IMG/VR virus record: IMGVR_UViG_3300009155_000014
Location: 1 to 37,784 of that record
Source: a virus
DNA: 37,784 nucleotides
Reading direction: 5' to 3' (one strand)
In this document: in pieces, positions 8,085-18,182 of the stretch
Layout of the letters: every line of letters starts with the position of its first letter
Position numbering within the stretch: the stretch's first letter is position 1
Notes under the pieces: model-generated
Told to the model about the DNA's origin: nothing
Seen by the model: only the letters and a program-made list of their open reading frames with translations
Database searches by the model: none
Made by a program: the position numbers and the translations under genes

Positions 8085-8323
8085 TGTCACGCGCATTAGA
8101 TAAATTCCAGGCTCAATACGGATTTTCCGTAGGCACAACTGGAACAGCACCCGCTGGATACTGGGCAATCCAAATGCTTTCAGATACCACGTTTAGCGCG
8201 ATCAGCGGTAAATATGATGGCACTCTGACAGGCGTTACGATTGGATCAGGCAACATCATCTATGGCGAGTTCGACAGCTACACGGCTGGAACTGGCAAGG
8301 TGATTGGCTACATAGCTGGTTAA
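8084..8323 (+). CDS. Small virion protein, possible head decoration
   Basis: A 79-residue Gly/Thr-rich, beta-type protein. The central pattern AIQMLSDTTFSAISG...LTGVTIGSGNIIYGEF is common in small phage virion proteins encoded after the capsid gene, where it has been taken for a decoration or fibre-attachment fold. It starts by TAATG overlap with the upstream gene, which indicates coupled translation. Confidence 0.65.
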   Translation: MSRALDKFQAQYGFSVGTTGTAPAGYWAIQMLSDTTFSAISGKYDGTLTGVTIGSGNIIYGEFDSYTAGTGKVIGYIAG

Positions 8324-8340
8324 TGATTCAAGCAACCACA

Positions 8341-8366
8341 CCGCCAAAGGTTCCACCCCTTGGCGG
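8341..8366 (+). terminator. Hairpin between small virion genes
   Basis: Arms CCGCCAA and TTGGCGG are perfect (7 bp) and may extend by two G-C pairs past one mismatch; the loop is about 12 bases. It begins 17 bases after the upstream stop and ends about 20 bases before the next ATG. Followed by GTGATTGCATTTT, so weak termination is possible. Confidence 0.5.
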
Positions 8367-8385
8367 GTGATTGCATTTTAACTCT

Positions 8386-9087
8386 ATGCCAAGACTATCT
8401 CTAGGACTAGGAGCGCAAAACATCCGCAAGGTTGGTGGAGTGGCTGCACCCTTACCTCTTTCTACTGCTAATATAGATGTTCAATTTAGCACACGACCAG
8501 ATACGCCTAGAGTGCCTTTTATTAGATCGGCTGGTAGTCCTCCTAGTTGGTATGGCCCAATTTTCCATGAGCAAGATTATGCTTTTTATGTTTCTGGGCC
8601 TTCGATTACTTTTAATGCTGGTGTCTGGAGGCTACAATATGAATCTCTTGTGCCAGATGGAGAAGAACAAATAGTCTATATAAAATATATAGCTAATGTC
8701 ACCGCACCCTCAACATCATTACCTACTTCTGGTTGGTCTGTTGAGCTGTCAGAGACTTATAATGTCCCCAATGGTGCGGGTGCTCCAACAATTAGTGCCT
8801 ACACAAACACCACAATTCCGTTGTCTCAAACAAGTATAATTATTAAGGGTCTTTGGAATCCAGACACAGGCTACGGACCAAGAACTCAAACACTTACTGG
8901 TGGTGGAGGAAGTTGGGCTAATGGCACAACATCTATATCACATGATGGTTCTAATTGGACATTGTATAGCGATGACGATGGTGAAACTGGTGTAGGATGG
9001 GCTTATCATTCCTCTGCTTCGTCCTCTTCTTTGCCTAGATTTGGATGGTCTAATTTAAAGGGACAAGGATACTTAAGGATAACTTAA
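8386..9087 (+). CDS. Uncharacterised beta-rich virion or fibre-type protein
   Basis: A 233-residue protein starting MPRLSLGLGAQNIRKVGG. It is rich in Ser, Thr, Gly, Tyr and Trp, with no Cys and repeated SxxWY/GW patterns, a composition typical of receptor-contact or carbohydrate-binding beta-sandwich proteins. It lies upstream of the fibre gene. No catalytic motif was seen. The start at 8386 follows a hairpin and lacks a strong ribosome site; a TTG 15 bases upstream is the alternative. Confidence 0.65.
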   Translation: MPRLSLGLGAQNIRKVGGVAAPLPLSTANIDVQFSTRPDTPRVPFIRSAGSPPSWYGPIFHEQDYAFYVSGPSITFNAGVWRLQYESLVPDGEEQIVYIKYIANVTAPSTSLPTSGWSVELSETYNVPNGAGAPTISAYTNTTIPLSQTSIIIKGLWNPDTGYGPRTQTLTGGGGSWANGTTSISHDGSNWTLYSDDDGETGVGWAYHSSASSSSLPRFGWSNLKGQGYLRIT

Positions 9088-9118
9088 TTTATGGAAACAG
9101 CATAAGCACGGCTCCGTA

Positions 9119-9250
9119 ATGAATTTAATTACCATCTCCATCCTCTGCCTTGCCTTTGCCTCCTGCTCGCCAAAGCACGAAGACAACAACGCCCTTCCAC
9201 GCTACAGTGACATGAGTGCTGCATCTGACCTGGGGGCTACTAAGCCATGA
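9119..9250 (+). CDS. Very small lipoprotein coupled to an XhlA-like gene
   Basis: A 43-residue protein with a complete lipoprotein signal: MNLITISILCLAF then lipobox FASC, with the mature part only 28 residues and hydrophilic. Its stop overlaps the next ATG (ATGA at 9247-9250), so translation of the two is coupled. Size and pairing with a gene for a membrane-anchored coiled coil suggest an outer-membrane spanin or lysis accessory. A similar lipoprotein lies at 1411-1650, so the roles could be divided. Confidence 0.65.
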   Translation: MNLITISILCLAFASCSPKHEDNNALPRYSDMSAASDLGATKP

Positions 9251-9471
9251 GCGAAGAACAAGTCTGGAACATGGAAGTTAGGCTCGCCAGGATGGAAGAG
9301 CGTCAAGTCCAGCTTTATTCTATGGTAGAAAGGTCACTTGCAAACTACGCAGACATTGCTAATAAGGTTAATGCGCTGGAGCATTTAAGGACTAGGATAC
9401 TAGCCCTCTCTGGCGTTATTGGCCTTATATGTTCAATGGCTTGGGACGTAATCAAAAATAGGAACAACTAG
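9247..9471 (+). CDS. XhlA/holin-like membrane-anchored coiled-coil protein
   Basis: A 74-residue protein. An N-terminal amphipathic coiled coil (about residues 6-48, with MEERQVQLYSMVERS) is followed by one C-terminal membrane span (about 51-67) and a short basic end. This is the arrangement of haemolysin XhlA-type phage proteins, which assist lysis at the inner membrane. Coupled to the preceding lipoprotein by an ATGA overlap and followed 8 bases later by the fibre gene. Confidence 0.65.
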   Translation: MSEEQVWNMEVRLARMEERQVQLYSMVERSLANYADIANKVNALEHLRTRILALSGVIGLICSMAWDVIKNRNN

Positions 9472-9479
9472 GAGAAAAT

Positions 9480-11306
9480 ATGCCGAATTTTACAGCAGGA
9501 ACCACCTTTAGTGCAAACGACACAGTAACCAATACGAATCTTAACGCTTTGATTGCGGATGCTACGATTAATCCAGAATGCTCGTTTAGCATCAATTCTG
9601 GCACGATTGGAACGCTTTCTTGTACCAGGGGAACCATTGGAACGCTTAATAGCACGACTGGAACAATTCCAACCATTACGACAGGAACTACCACATCTAC
9701 TGCTGCCAACATTACCAATGGGACAGTTCAGACGCTAACCGCAAGCACCGCCAATATAACAACTGGAACTGTTTCAACGCTTAGAAGCACTACTGGAACG
9801 ATTACTGGCCTTACGGCTGGAACAACCACATCAACAAATGCAGTAGTTACCAACGGAACGATTACCAACCTTTCCGCAACCACATCCACATTCCTTGGAA
9901 CAATTACTGGATCTACAAATGTGGTCAACATTGGTAGTGGGCAGATTTACAAGGATGCCACAGGCAATGTTGGGATTAATACTGTTAGCCCAGCAACCAA
10001 GCTTCATGCCGTTACAAGCTCATCTTCACTAGATGAGACAATTAGACTTGAAAATTCAGGCAGTTATCCTGATAATGGAAATAAAATAACATGGAGAAAT
10101 GCCAATCAAACAACCGAATGTTGTTTTATATCTGGAGTTAGAGAGAGTTCAACAAGTGGATTTGGAATTGGAATTGGCACTTCGCCAAATTTTCTTAGTG
10201 GAGGAACAAATGCAATAGAACGCCTTCGCGTGGATTCAAGTGGAAATGTTGGGATTGGGGTAACTGCTCCATCCACAAAACTAGATGTTAATGGAACTGT
10301 TCAGCTTCGCGCGAATGGCGCAGAAGGCGGACAAATTCAATTATTGAATCCAGACAATTCGACAGTCGGATTGGTAATGGATGTTACCTCAACAAACAAT
10401 GGGCGAGTATTTTGCACAGAAAATAATTCAACATTACAGATGGGTCAACTTGCAGGGACAGGCGGGGTAATTGGTCTTTATACCTCAGGAACAGAGCGAC
10501 TCCGCATTGATTCAAATGGAAATGTTGGGATAAAGAATTCAATTGCATCATCATATAATTCAGCAGCACTAGATTTAGTTGTAGGATCTGGAGCATCTAA
10601 TTCTGGAATGACAATAGTTTCATCTTCAACTGGCACAGGATCAGTTCATTTTGCAGACGGAACAGGAACTGATGCTTATAGAGGAATTATTAGGTACGAA
10701 CACGCAACTGACAATCTTCAATTCTCCACCATTGGAACAGAGCGTCTTCGAATTTCTTCTGCTGGAAATGTTGGAATTAATGTAACCAGTCCCACCGCAT
10801 TGCTTCATTCTGTATCCACATCTGCATCTACATCAGCAGGAATATTCCAAATAACTGCAACATCATCAACATCACAATCAGCCGTTTCTGTGATAAAAGC
10901 AGATGCCCTCAATACAACAAATCAAAATTTTGTCTTATTTCAAGTAGGGAATGGAGCAACTAATTCTGGAAAAATAAACGCAAACGGAGCAAATACTGCT
11001 GCATTTGGTTCTACTTCAGATAGAAGATTAAAAGAAAATATCACAGCACTTCCAAGTCAAATTGACAATATATGCGCATTAAGTCCATGTGAATTTGACT
11101 ACAAGGATGGATCTGGCCACCAGATTGGGTTTATTGCTCAGGAGATGCAGGAAGTATATCCAGATTCAATAGGGGTTAATGACGATGGAATGCTGACAAT
11201 AACCGCATGGAGCAAAACAGAGGCAAGGTTAGTCAAGGCAATTCAAGAGTTAAAAGCTAAAAACGATTCCCTTGAAGCAAGGCTTGAAGCACTAGAAGCA
11301 AAATGA
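9480..11306 (+). CDS. Tail fibre or spike with C-terminal self-cleaving chaperone (peptidase S74)
   Basis: A 608-residue fibre. Residues about 35-150 form a low-complexity Thr/Gly repeat (units such as TGTIxTLxSTTG), expected to be an extended trimeric shaft. The middle carries three SGNVGI-type repeats, two of them after ERLR(V/I)DS. The C-terminal 96 residues match the intramolecular chaperone of endosialidase-type fibres: Ser513-Asp514 at SDRRLKENI, with Lys518 as partner, then GFIAQEMQEVYP and a terminal coiled coil. In this family the chaperone cuts itself off after trimerisation. The ribosome site is AGGAG. The stop overlaps the adaptor start. Confidence 0.9.
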   Translation: MPNFTAGTTFSANDTVTNTNLNALIADATINPECSFSINSGTIGTLSCTRGTIGTLNSTTGTIPTITTGTTTSTAANITNGTVQTLTASTANITTGTVSTLRSTTGTITGLTAGTTTSTNAVVTNGTITNLSATTSTFLGTITGSTNVVNIGSGQIYKDATGNVGINTVSPATKLHAVTSSSSLDETIRLENSGSYPDNGNKITWRNANQTTECCFISGVRESSTSGFGIGIGTSPNFLSGGTNAIERLRVDSSGNVGIGVTAPSTKLDVNGTVQLRANGAEGGQIQLLNPDNSTVGLVMDVTSTNNGRVFCTENNSTLQMGQLAGTGGVIGLYTSGTERLRIDSNGNVGIKNSIASSYNSAALDLVVGSGASNSGMTIVSSSTGTGSVHFADGTGTDAYRGIIRYEHATDNLQFSTIGTERLRISSAGNVGINVTSPTALLHSVSTSASTSAGIFQITATSSTSQSAVSVIKADALNTTNQNFVLFQVGNGATNSGKINANGANTAAFGSTSDRRLKENITALPSQIDNICALSPCEFDYKDGSGHQIGFIAQEMQEVYPDSIGVNDDGMLTITAWSKTEARLVKAIQELKAKNDSLEARLEALEAK

Positions 11307-12001
11307 CGATTACAGAAATCGCTCAGTTTGCAGGCGAGAAGATCGGTAAGACCGATGCTGATACTATCACGTTTCTGCAAAAGTCGGCAGCCCTAAACTA
11401 TCGGCGCGTTTGGAACTTTGCGCCCTGGCGCGAGACTGTTACCAATTCGACGTATGCTATTACAGATATAACCAGCAGAACAGTAGCCCTCGGAACAAGC
11501 GTAGAGACACCTCTCTCCGTTGCATGGGGAGATAACGAACTTACCCCAATGGATCTTGCCACGATTATATCACAGGATGCAGATCTTCTTGACATTGACA
11601 GAACTGGCACACCGCAGGCGTATTACTTCAAGGGACGCAACACTTCTGGTATTGCAGAAATTGATGTTTACCCTGCTCTCGATACAACCAGCACAACCAC
11701 TTTAAAAGTTATCGAAAAGCTTCAATGCCTTACTCGCTCGAACTATGTTGTAGACTTTCCCCCAACCAGCAACGCAATTGGTGACGAACTTCGCCTTCCG
11801 CATGTCAGTCATGTCGTACTTGCCCTGACTCATGCAGACGCACTTGAGCGTGAGCGTCAGTATGGAAAGGCACAGCTTGTTGTTCAGACCGCCAATACCG
11901 ACTTGGCATCTATGGCGAACTACGAATTGAGCCAAGTTGGCGGAATGAAGCAGATCACCCCAACCTCTCTTGGCGAACTTGGTTTAGAAGAGATCATCTA
12001 A
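11303..12001 (+). CDS. Head-tail adaptor / tail tubular A-like protein
   Basis: A 232-residue protein between the fibre and the tail hub. The start [21 protein letters not shown], a run of helical segments, and the central [21 protein letters not shown] motif fit phage adaptor proteins of the P22 gp4 / T7 gp11 type, which form the ring below the portal. The ATGA overlap with the fibre gene couples translation. The assignment depends on length, order and this motif. Confidence 0.7.
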   Translation: MTITEIAQFAGEKIGKTDADTITFLQKSAALNYRRVWNFAPWRETVTNSTYAITDITSRTVALGTSVETPLSVAWGDNELTPMDLATIISQDADLLDIDRTGTPQAYYFKGRNTSGIAEIDVYPALDTTSTTTLKVIEKLQCLTRSNYVVDFPPTSNAIGDELRLPHVSHVVLALTHADALERERQYGKAQLVVQTANTDLASMANYELSQVGGMKQITPTSLGELGLEEII

Positions 12002-12005
12002 AGCC

Positions 12006-13862
12006 ATGCCGTACTTCACGGATGCAACAGATGATGTACTGTCGGTAGCTGTCACGCCAAGCTTTGATGGTGGCCAGGTATCTGGCATTAGCCCCAATCT
12101 TATTGCGGATAACGCAGCTTCTGAGCTGCTTAACATGACCATTTCGCCAAATGGAAACCTTCAAACTCGCCAGGGGATTGAGACAATTTCAACAAGTTTT
12201 TCTACTGCCAATACAGTGCAGGGGATGTTCTATTTTGATACGCCAAATTTTGAGACAATTGTTGTTGGGACAAATGGAACTCTTTATAAGTACAACACTG
12301 GTTCAACCACATTTTCCACAACTGGTGGGACAGTAGTAAATTCATCAGCTCAAATAGAATTTGCTCAGTTAAATAACAAGTTGTTCTGGACGGACGGATC
12401 AAGCAATCTCCAGTTTACCGATGGAACAAATAATTATCGCCAGGGTACTAGCATTGCATCAATTACTGTTACAAACGATGGAAGTGGATATACGAGCGTT
12501 CCAACTGTAACAATTGGAACTCCAACGGCTGGATATGGCACAACAGCAACAGCAATTGCAACTGTTGTATCAAATAAAGTTACGGCAATAACAGTAACCA
12601 ACGCTGGGTCTGGATACTTGACCGCTCCATCAGTTACAATTACTGGCGGAGGCGGAAGCAGCGCAACAGCCACGGCAAACATTTCAACCCAATTGGCTCC
12701 TACTGGCCTGCGCTTAATAAAATCATTCACAAATCGCCTATTCGGAATAGGCACAGGCGAAAATCGGAACACTCTTTACGCCTCTGACATTCTTGACCCA
12801 GAGATATGGAAAACTACAAATTCAATTATTGTTGGAGGAGATGACGGCGAAGACATTATTGCGATCCAGCCTTTCTACGGATTCCAAATCCTAGTGTTCA
12901 AGAGGAATAAGATTTATCTAGTTGATGTCACGCCAAGAACAACGACTACATCAGGAACTAGTGTGTTGTCGCTTATAAACAGCGCAGCAGAATGGACTGT
13001 TCAGACAGTTTCAAACAGGATCGGTTGTATCGCAGGAAGATCAGTTGCCCTCGTAAACAAGGATGTATTGTTTCTAGCAAACGATGGAATAAGATCAATT
13101 TCAAGGTCTTTAGCTGATGACTTTTCAACAGTTGGATTGACAATAAGCGAGCCAGTTAAAGACATCATTGCGAGGATTAATAGAAGCTTCATCGATACCT
13201 GCAATGCAACATTCCATAACAATAGATACCTTCTTGCCGTACCACTAGATTCGGCAATCAAACCAAGTCATATATTGGTGTACAATTCAATTTTCAATTC
13301 CTTTGAAGGATTGTGGGAAATCGCTGCAGCAAGAATGATTGAAACAAGTTTTAGTTCTGGATTCTCGACAAATACAATCAAACTTTGCATTGGAACAATA
13401 ACATCAAAAATAGGTCATTTAACAGATTACAGAGATGCAGATTCTGTTGATGTCGATACTGGATTTAGAGATTTTGACACTAGCTATAAAAGCAGGGTTG
13501 CAACCAAGGCTTATGAACTTGATGATCGTTTTGCACTAAAATATGGATCGCACTATGAAATTGAATTATTTAATTCTGGATCTACAGATACAACAATAAG
13601 CATCCGAAGGGATACAGATCCAAGTGACATTATTATTTCAACAAATGTTAATACAGAATCTGCAAGTGGAATTTCTCTTCCATTTATATTGCCACAACAA
13701 TTTAGCGCGGGTGTTATAAAACGAATAGCCGATAGCCTAAGATCATATAACAAGTGGCGCAATATTAAATTGAAAATTGAGGCTGCAACAAAAAAGCTTT
13801 CTATTCGAGGCGTAATTATTGCAGCCAATCCAGACACAATTCAGATTCAACAAAATATATGA
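12006..13862 (+). CDS. Tail hub / stabilisation protein
   Basis: A 618-residue protein, following the adaptor as tail tubular B or P22 gp10-type hubs do. The N terminus contains the usual [12 protein letters not shown]...[17 protein letters not shown] segment, found at the start of many podovirus hub proteins. Residues about 150-235 hold two tandem copies of a beta repeat with the signature GSGYxxxPxVTI, which looks inserted into the propeller. The rest is beta-rich. It forms the nozzle that closes the tail. Confidence 0.75.
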   Translation: MPYFTDATDDVLSVAVTPSFDGGQVSGISPNLIADNAASELLNMTISPNGNLQTRQGIETISTSFSTANTVQGMFYFDTPNFETIVVGTNGTLYKYNTGSTTFSTTGGTVVNSSAQIEFAQLNNKLFWTDGSSNLQFTDGTNNYRQGTSIASITVTNDGSGYTSVPTVTIGTPTAGYGTTATAIATVVSNKVTAITVTNAGSGYLTAPSVTITGGGGSSATATANISTQLAPTGLRLIKSFTNRLFGIGTGENRNTLYASDILDPEIWKTTNSIIVGGDDGEDIIAIQPFYGFQILVFKRNKIYLVDVTPRTTTTSGTSVLSLINSAAEWTVQTVSNRIGCIAGRSVALVNKDVLFLANDGIRSISRSLADDFSTVGLTISEPVKDIIARINRSFIDTCNATFHNNRYLLAVPLDSAIKPSHILVYNSIFNSFEGLWEIAAARMIETSFSSGFSTNTIKLCIGTITSKIGHLTDYRDADSVDVDTGFRDFDTSYKSRVATKAYELDDRFALKYGSHYEIELFNSGSTDTTISIRRDTDPSDIIISTNVNTESASGISLPFILPQQFSAGVIKRIADSLRSYNKWRNIKLKIEAATKKLSIRGVIIAANPDTIQIQQNI

Positions 13863-14245
13863 CCCAGGTAGAATTTCTTGAAGAAAGCGGTGTTACTGAA
13901 GCAAGTTGGCCAAACTTTAGTGATTGGGTACATTGGTTTGATAGTAAGGGACTTATGGGAACTGTAAGGGATAGGGATGGGGAAATTCATGGAGTTGCCC
14001 TAGCAAGGTGTGTTCCTTATGGAGTTAATCCAGATCACTATATCCATGACGAGGCTGGCGAGGACATCTTTGTTGACTTGTGTGCTACTAGTGGTATTAA
14101 AAAGGCTGAGTTGGTTGATCCTCTCAAAAGCTTGCTATTGATCCTTTTGGATCGATTTGGCCCACGCAAGCGAATAATTTTTAAACGTCTTGGAAAAGCA
14201 AAGGAATATGATTATATGAAGTTCATGCGAAAGGCTCTGGCTTAA
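13859..14245 (+). CDS. Small virion-module protein, possibly GNAT-like
   Basis: A 128-residue protein coupled by ATGA to the hub gene and placed before the ejection proteins. A central FVDLCATSG segment, a following helix of type [10 protein letters not shown], and a terminal strand [17 protein letters not shown] resemble the core of the GNAT-type proteins found at this place in T7-like phages. No acetyl-CoA loop (Q/RxxGxG/A) is visible, so activity is doubtful. The function is inferred from position. Confidence 0.55.
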   Translation: MTQVEFLEESGVTEASWPNFSDWVHWFDSKGLMGTVRDRDGEIHGVALARCVPYGVNPDHYIHDEAGEDIFVDLCATSGIKKAELVDPLKSLLLILLDRFGPRKRIIFKRLGKAKEYDYMKFMRKALA

Positions 14246-14246
14246 T

Positions 14247-14714
14247 ATGGGTGGCGGTGGACAACCATCTCCCCCTCCAGCTCCTCCGCCTCCCAATCCT
14301 GTGGAGGCAGCGAAGGCGAATGATCTTTACTACAGATCGTCATTGGAAACTTATATTCAGACTCAGCCTGAAATTGCAAAACTTGAAACAAACATTCGCG
14401 AGAAGTATGCACCTCGCCAGCGCGAGCTAGACAGGCAAATGGCTGCTTTGGATCTTCAAAGGGCAGCCCAGTCTCAGCTCCAGGTTGAGCGAGAACTTGG
14501 TCCGCAAAGATCCATTGAGGCGATGAAGCGTCAATTTGAATTGTCTCCAAATGCTTTTGCTACACAACAGGCACTCGGCCAGCAGGCTGCTTTGCAATTT
14601 GCAAGACTTTATGGTCAGTCTCCAATGGGAGCAGTTCCGTCGGAAGTACAGCAAGGCACTGGAGTCGCTCCAGTTGATTATTTATCAATGGCTGCAAAAA
14701 GGCAAATAACTTAA
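14247..14714 (+). CDS. Small proline-rich ejection-module protein
   Basis: A 155-residue protein beginning with Gly4 and a proline run (residues 7-20), followed by a Gln/Arg/Leu-rich coiled coil (about 35-105) and a flexible tail. It starts 1 base after the previous stop. Position and composition resemble the smallest of the internal virion proteins that leave the head before DNA. The family was not recognised. Confidence 0.65.
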   Translation: MGGGGQPSPPPAPPPPNPVEAAKANDLYYRSSLETYIQTQPEIAKLETNIREKYAPRQRELDRQMAALDLQRAAQSQLQVERELGPQRSIEAMKRQFELSPNAFATQQALGQQAALQFARLYGQSPMGAVPSEVQQGTGVAPVDYLSMAAKRQIT

Positions 14715-14721
14715 TAAATTT

Positions 14722-16818
14722 ATGGCATCCCCTCCGCAAGCTCCTGCATTACTTCCATCTAGCTTAGATTCAGTACTTTCATCAGTTGGAGCATCAAGGA
14801 TTTCGACTTTTGATCCATCTGTATTATCAAATGCAATTAAGAAGCCACAAACCGAATTTAATGCAGCATATTATTTGGCAAGATATCCAGACCTCGCAAA
14901 AAATGGCTACAAAGTAGGAAATGTAATTAACCATTACAATAAGTATGGTAAAAAAGAAAAAAGATTTATAAATCAATGGGATGAGAATGAAAGAAATGGC
15001 AATAATTCATTAGTTTTAAAAAATCTTGAAAATCTTCCAAAATTAACAAGCCAAGAAAAATTACAGCAATTTAAAGATTTGATACAGACGGCTAATCAAA
15101 TCGGTTATTCAGGACTCACTCAGATTGAAAAAGATTTCATTAATGAATCATCTAAAAAATCTATCACTTCTAGCCCAAAGAACTTTAATGAAGCTGCAAA
15201 TAATTATTATGTTGCAATAGCAGCAGCATCTGCAACTGGAGTAGAAAATTTAAGCCAAGCTCAAAAAGCTGATTTACAGAATTTTTCGAAAGATTTAAGA
15301 AGTTTTGATTCAAAGGAATTGGGCGCAAATGCTAAAGCACTTATTGCAAATTCGCAAGCAGCAATTGATGTAATCAATGAAATTGACAATCAAAGGCAAA
15401 TTGTTGCAACTCAAAATGCTAGACCAGCAAAAACTCCAGCAGGCCCGCAAAGACAGTCTGAAGAGGGCAAGGCATTTGTAGAGCAAGACAAATTATCTCG
15501 ATTAATAGCAACCGCCAATCAGGCCGTTCCATCATATCTTGAGGAATTCACGAAATATGGCGTAAGTGATTTTACGACTGGCCTGCCTGGTGCATTAAAA
15601 ACCGCTTCTGGTTTAACGGCTGGACTCACAGATCTTAGCGGTGAAAAGATTTTCTCAACTGGTGGGCTTGCAAACAAACTTAATGTTCAGGTAACAGACC
15701 AGCAGATTCTGGATGACATCAATACAGCCAGAAAAAATCAGTACAAGAGTCTTTATGATACTGGAACTGCTGCCACCACAGACCTTCAAAGCCAGCTTTC
15801 AAGTGCGAATCAATTTATTTCATCTCTTCCCTCAGGTGACAGGAGGAGGACTGAAGCTCAAAAAACAATTAACGATTTAAATACAAAACTTGCTCAAGCA
15901 CAGAAAGATACTCTTGAGGCAAAAAATCTTTACGATAATTATTCACCTATTTCTGGTGAAAAGGCAGCCTCTACAATTTCTAAATTCAGGGAAACCCTTC
16001 AGCTTCCTGAAGAGAGGACGATGGCTCAAATTGAAGCCATCGACCCAACTCTTGGCTCGACAGTTCGCACGCTTGCTGACCAGTACAAGAAGATGGCGGA
16101 AACGCCAGTTGGCGCGACTACAACCGCACAAACTGAAGAGCTTCGCAGCAGTCTTGAACAAGAAGCTTTAAATCAATTAAGACTTGGTTCTACGCTTGGA
16201 GCGGAAGAACAGCGTCAATATGAGCAGGCAGCTCGCGCTGCCCAGACTGCTCGCGGTAATATCTTTGGTGTTGCCCCTGCGGTTCAAGAGGCAGTAGAAA
16301 CTGGTGCTGCTGGCGAGGCTCGCAAGCTTGCTAGGTTTGGCGCAGCATCACAATTTTTATCTTCAGGCGAAACAACAGGTGCTGCGTTAGCTCGCGACAC
16401 AAGCCTGCGAAACGCTCTCGATCAGAGCAGGCTTGGAGCTGCACAGCAGTTCGCTGCTTCTGGACCTACCATGTATAATCTTTCCTCGCAAAGGCTTGGG
16501 CAGCAACAGAACTTATTGAATAATTATCTGGCTGCATCAGCTCCGCAGGGTACGGCTGGATTCGCAACAAGTCCTACCGCGACTGCTGGATATCAATATG
16601 TAAACCCTAATGCTGGCTTCCAGGGCGCACAGAATGCTGCATCTATTTATAATACTTTAGCTAATTTCACTGCCGATAATTACAGAACATATGTTTCTGG
16701 ATTGTCGGCACAGCAGCCAGCATCCTCTACGTTCGCTCAGATCGCTGGTGGTATTGGAAATATTGTTTCTCCTTTTGCAAGCGCATTTAAATCATACAGT
16801 CTTGGTGGAGTAGGATAA
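14722..16818 (+). CDS. Large internal virion (ejection) protein with a YPD-HYxxYGxxEGR-type domain
   Basis: A 698-residue protein, predicted mainly helical with Gln/Ala-rich coiled coils (about residues 225-430 and 470-600). Residues 46-85 contain a small module with YYLARYPDLA, then HYNKYGKKEKR, which matches a short repeat found in many bacterial surface and phage proteins. The C terminus is Gly/Ala/Ser-rich. The gene is the first of three long genes between hub and lysozyme, the usual place of ejection proteins that form a DNA conduit across the envelope. AT-rich codon use in the first 700 bases differs from the rest. Confidence 0.7.
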   Translation: MASPPQAPALLPSSLDSVLSSVGASRISTFDPSVLSNAIKKPQTEFNAAYYLARYPDLAKNGYKVGNVINHYNKYGKKEKRFINQWDENERNGNNSLVLKNLENLPKLTSQEKLQQFKDLIQTANQIGYSGLTQIEKDFINESSKKSITSSPKNFNEAANNYYVAIAAASATGVENLSQAQKADLQNFSKDLRSFDSKELGANAKALIANSQAAIDVINEIDNQRQIVATQNARPAKTPAGPQRQSEEGKAFVEQDKLSRLIATANQAVPSYLEEFTKYGVSDFTTGLPGALKTASGLTAGLTDLSGEKIFSTGGLANKLNVQVTDQQILDDINTARKNQYKSLYDTGTAATTDLQSQLSSANQFISSLPSGDRRRTEAQKTINDLNTKLAQAQKDTLEAKNLYDNYSPISGEKAASTISKFRETLQLPEERTMAQIEAIDPTLGSTVRTLADQYKKMAETPVGATTTAQTEELRSSLEQEALNQLRLGSTLGAEEQRQYEQAARAAQTARGNIFGVAPAVQEAVETGAAGEARKLARFGAASQFLSSGETTGAALARDTSLRNALDQSRLGAAQQFAASGPTMYNLSSQRLGQQQNLLNNYLAASAPQGTAGFATSPTATAGYQYVNPNAGFQGAQNAASIYNTLANFTADNYRTYVSGLSAQQPASSTFAQIAGGIGNIVSPFASAFKSYSLGGVG

Positions 16819-16819
16819 C

Positions 16820-18175
16820 ATGGCCGACCTAGTTCAGTTCGGACCATTTACTGTTTATAAAAGCCCAGCCTACGAAGAGGCTGTAAGGCAGAAGCAGGCT
16901 GATGCAGCAACAGAGCGAGAGACAAAGAAGATGCAGCAGGATTACCTGCGCGCTCAAATTGAGAAGTTTAATGCAGATCAAGAATATCTAAAGAGTCCAG
17001 AGGGACAGGCTGCGCTTAAAGCTGAGAGAGAAAAGGGGATTCTTGGGGTAGAGAAGCTAAAAGGCGAAATTGCTTCTGAAGAAGAGAAGCGCAGGAAAGC
17101 ATCTCCTGAGTACGCGCCAATCGAGGCTGCTCGTCTTAGCGGACTAAGGAGTTCGCTAGAGCAGGATTTGGCAACTCAGAATGAGCTTGCTTCGTCCGCT
17201 GGTGAGCGAGTTAAGAATTTACAATCCGCATCAGCTACGCTTCCAGAAGGGGCTGCTGGTCCTGTGATGCAAAAGGATATGGCAACTCAAATGATGCGCC
17301 CTGCGCTTGAGCTTGAGGCCGACATGCGCAAGAGGATGATCGGAACAGAAGCAGCGCAGGCTGCGACTAGCAGGCAGCTGGGCGAGCTTGTTGGAACGCT
17401 TCCAGTGCCAGAGGGTCTTGGTGGCGGAACAGTTCCAGCCACAGCAAATATTGGATCGATTTACCAGCAGAGATTGGAACAGCTCGTTCCGATGAAGGCG
17501 AAGGCTATATCTTATATTAATTCATTTCCAGAAGGTTCACCAGAACGCATGGCTGCGGAGCAGACCATTGGCAAAATGTCTGGATACGAAGATGCTCAGA
17601 CCAAGAAGATCGCTCAGAACGCACTCAAGATCCCTGGGCTTGAAGGAATGGCAAGCAGCGAGAAATCTGCCAATGAAGTGCGCGGACTTGTGCCAAACTT
17701 TGTATCATCTGTTGGCGGAATCGATGAACTCCTTGACCTTGGCAATCAAGTTCAAACAGGCGATGTTTTGGCTAGGCCAAGGCTTATGGCTCGCGCGGAC
17801 GCGATCAGGACAGCCCTTGCTGGACAAATGCGCATTGCAATCGGTGGTCCTGGCACGATGACGCAGGAAGATAGGAACGTGTTGATGACTGCAATTGCAG
17901 ATCCTACTGCCGTGATTAACTTTGCTGCGCCAGAAAGACTAGGCGAGCTGAAGAAAGTCTTGGCTAGAAAGTTTGTTGCCGATGCTCGCGCTAATGGATT
18001 TGGAGTTAAGTCGGTTCAATCCGTTCTTGATGCCAATGCAGATCCAGAGGATATTGGTTCATTCGGAATGAAGAAAAAGAGTGTATTTAAAACTGAGGCC
18101 GAGGCTCGCGCTGCTGGAATGCGTGATGGAGATGTTGTAAATATAAATGGTCAGCAATTCAGACTAGCCCCATAA
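16820..18175 (+). CDS. Internal virion protein, coiled coil
   Basis: A 451-residue protein. Residues about 20-105 are a charged coiled coil; a second helical region spans 110-165; the centre contains short Gly/Pro turns; and the last 30 residues form a small module ending in RDGDVVNINGQQFRL, which resembles a short beta-hairpin domain seen at ends of phage virion proteins. Good ribosome site (AGGA, 6 bases before ATG). No enzymatic motif. Probably ejected with its neighbours, by context. Confidence 0.65.
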   Translation: MADLVQFGPFTVYKSPAYEEAVRQKQADAATERETKKMQQDYLRAQIEKFNADQEYLKSPEGQAALKAEREKGILGVEKLKGEIASEEEKRRKASPEYAPIEAARLSGLRSSLEQDLATQNELASSAGERVKNLQSASATLPEGAAGPVMQKDMATQMMRPALELEADMRKRMIGTEAAQAATSRQLGELVGTLPVPEGLGGGTVPATANIGSIYQQRLEQLVPMKAKAISYINSFPEGSPERMAAEQTIGKMSGYEDAQTKKIAQNALKIPGLEGMASSEKSANEVRGLVPNFVSSVGGIDELLDLGNQVQTGDVLARPRLMARADAIRTALAGQMRIAIGGPGTMTQEDRNVLMTAIADPTAVINFAAPERLGELKKVLARKFVADARANGFGVKSVQSVLDANADPEDIGSFGMKKKSVFKTEAEARAAGMRDGDVVNINGQQFRLAP

Positions 18176-18182
18176 TAAAACA

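Noticed and set aside
9595-9900. Short tandem DNA repeats in the fibre gene as a regulatory element
   Set aside because: They follow the codon pattern of the Thr/Gly shaft repeat and are explained by protein structure.
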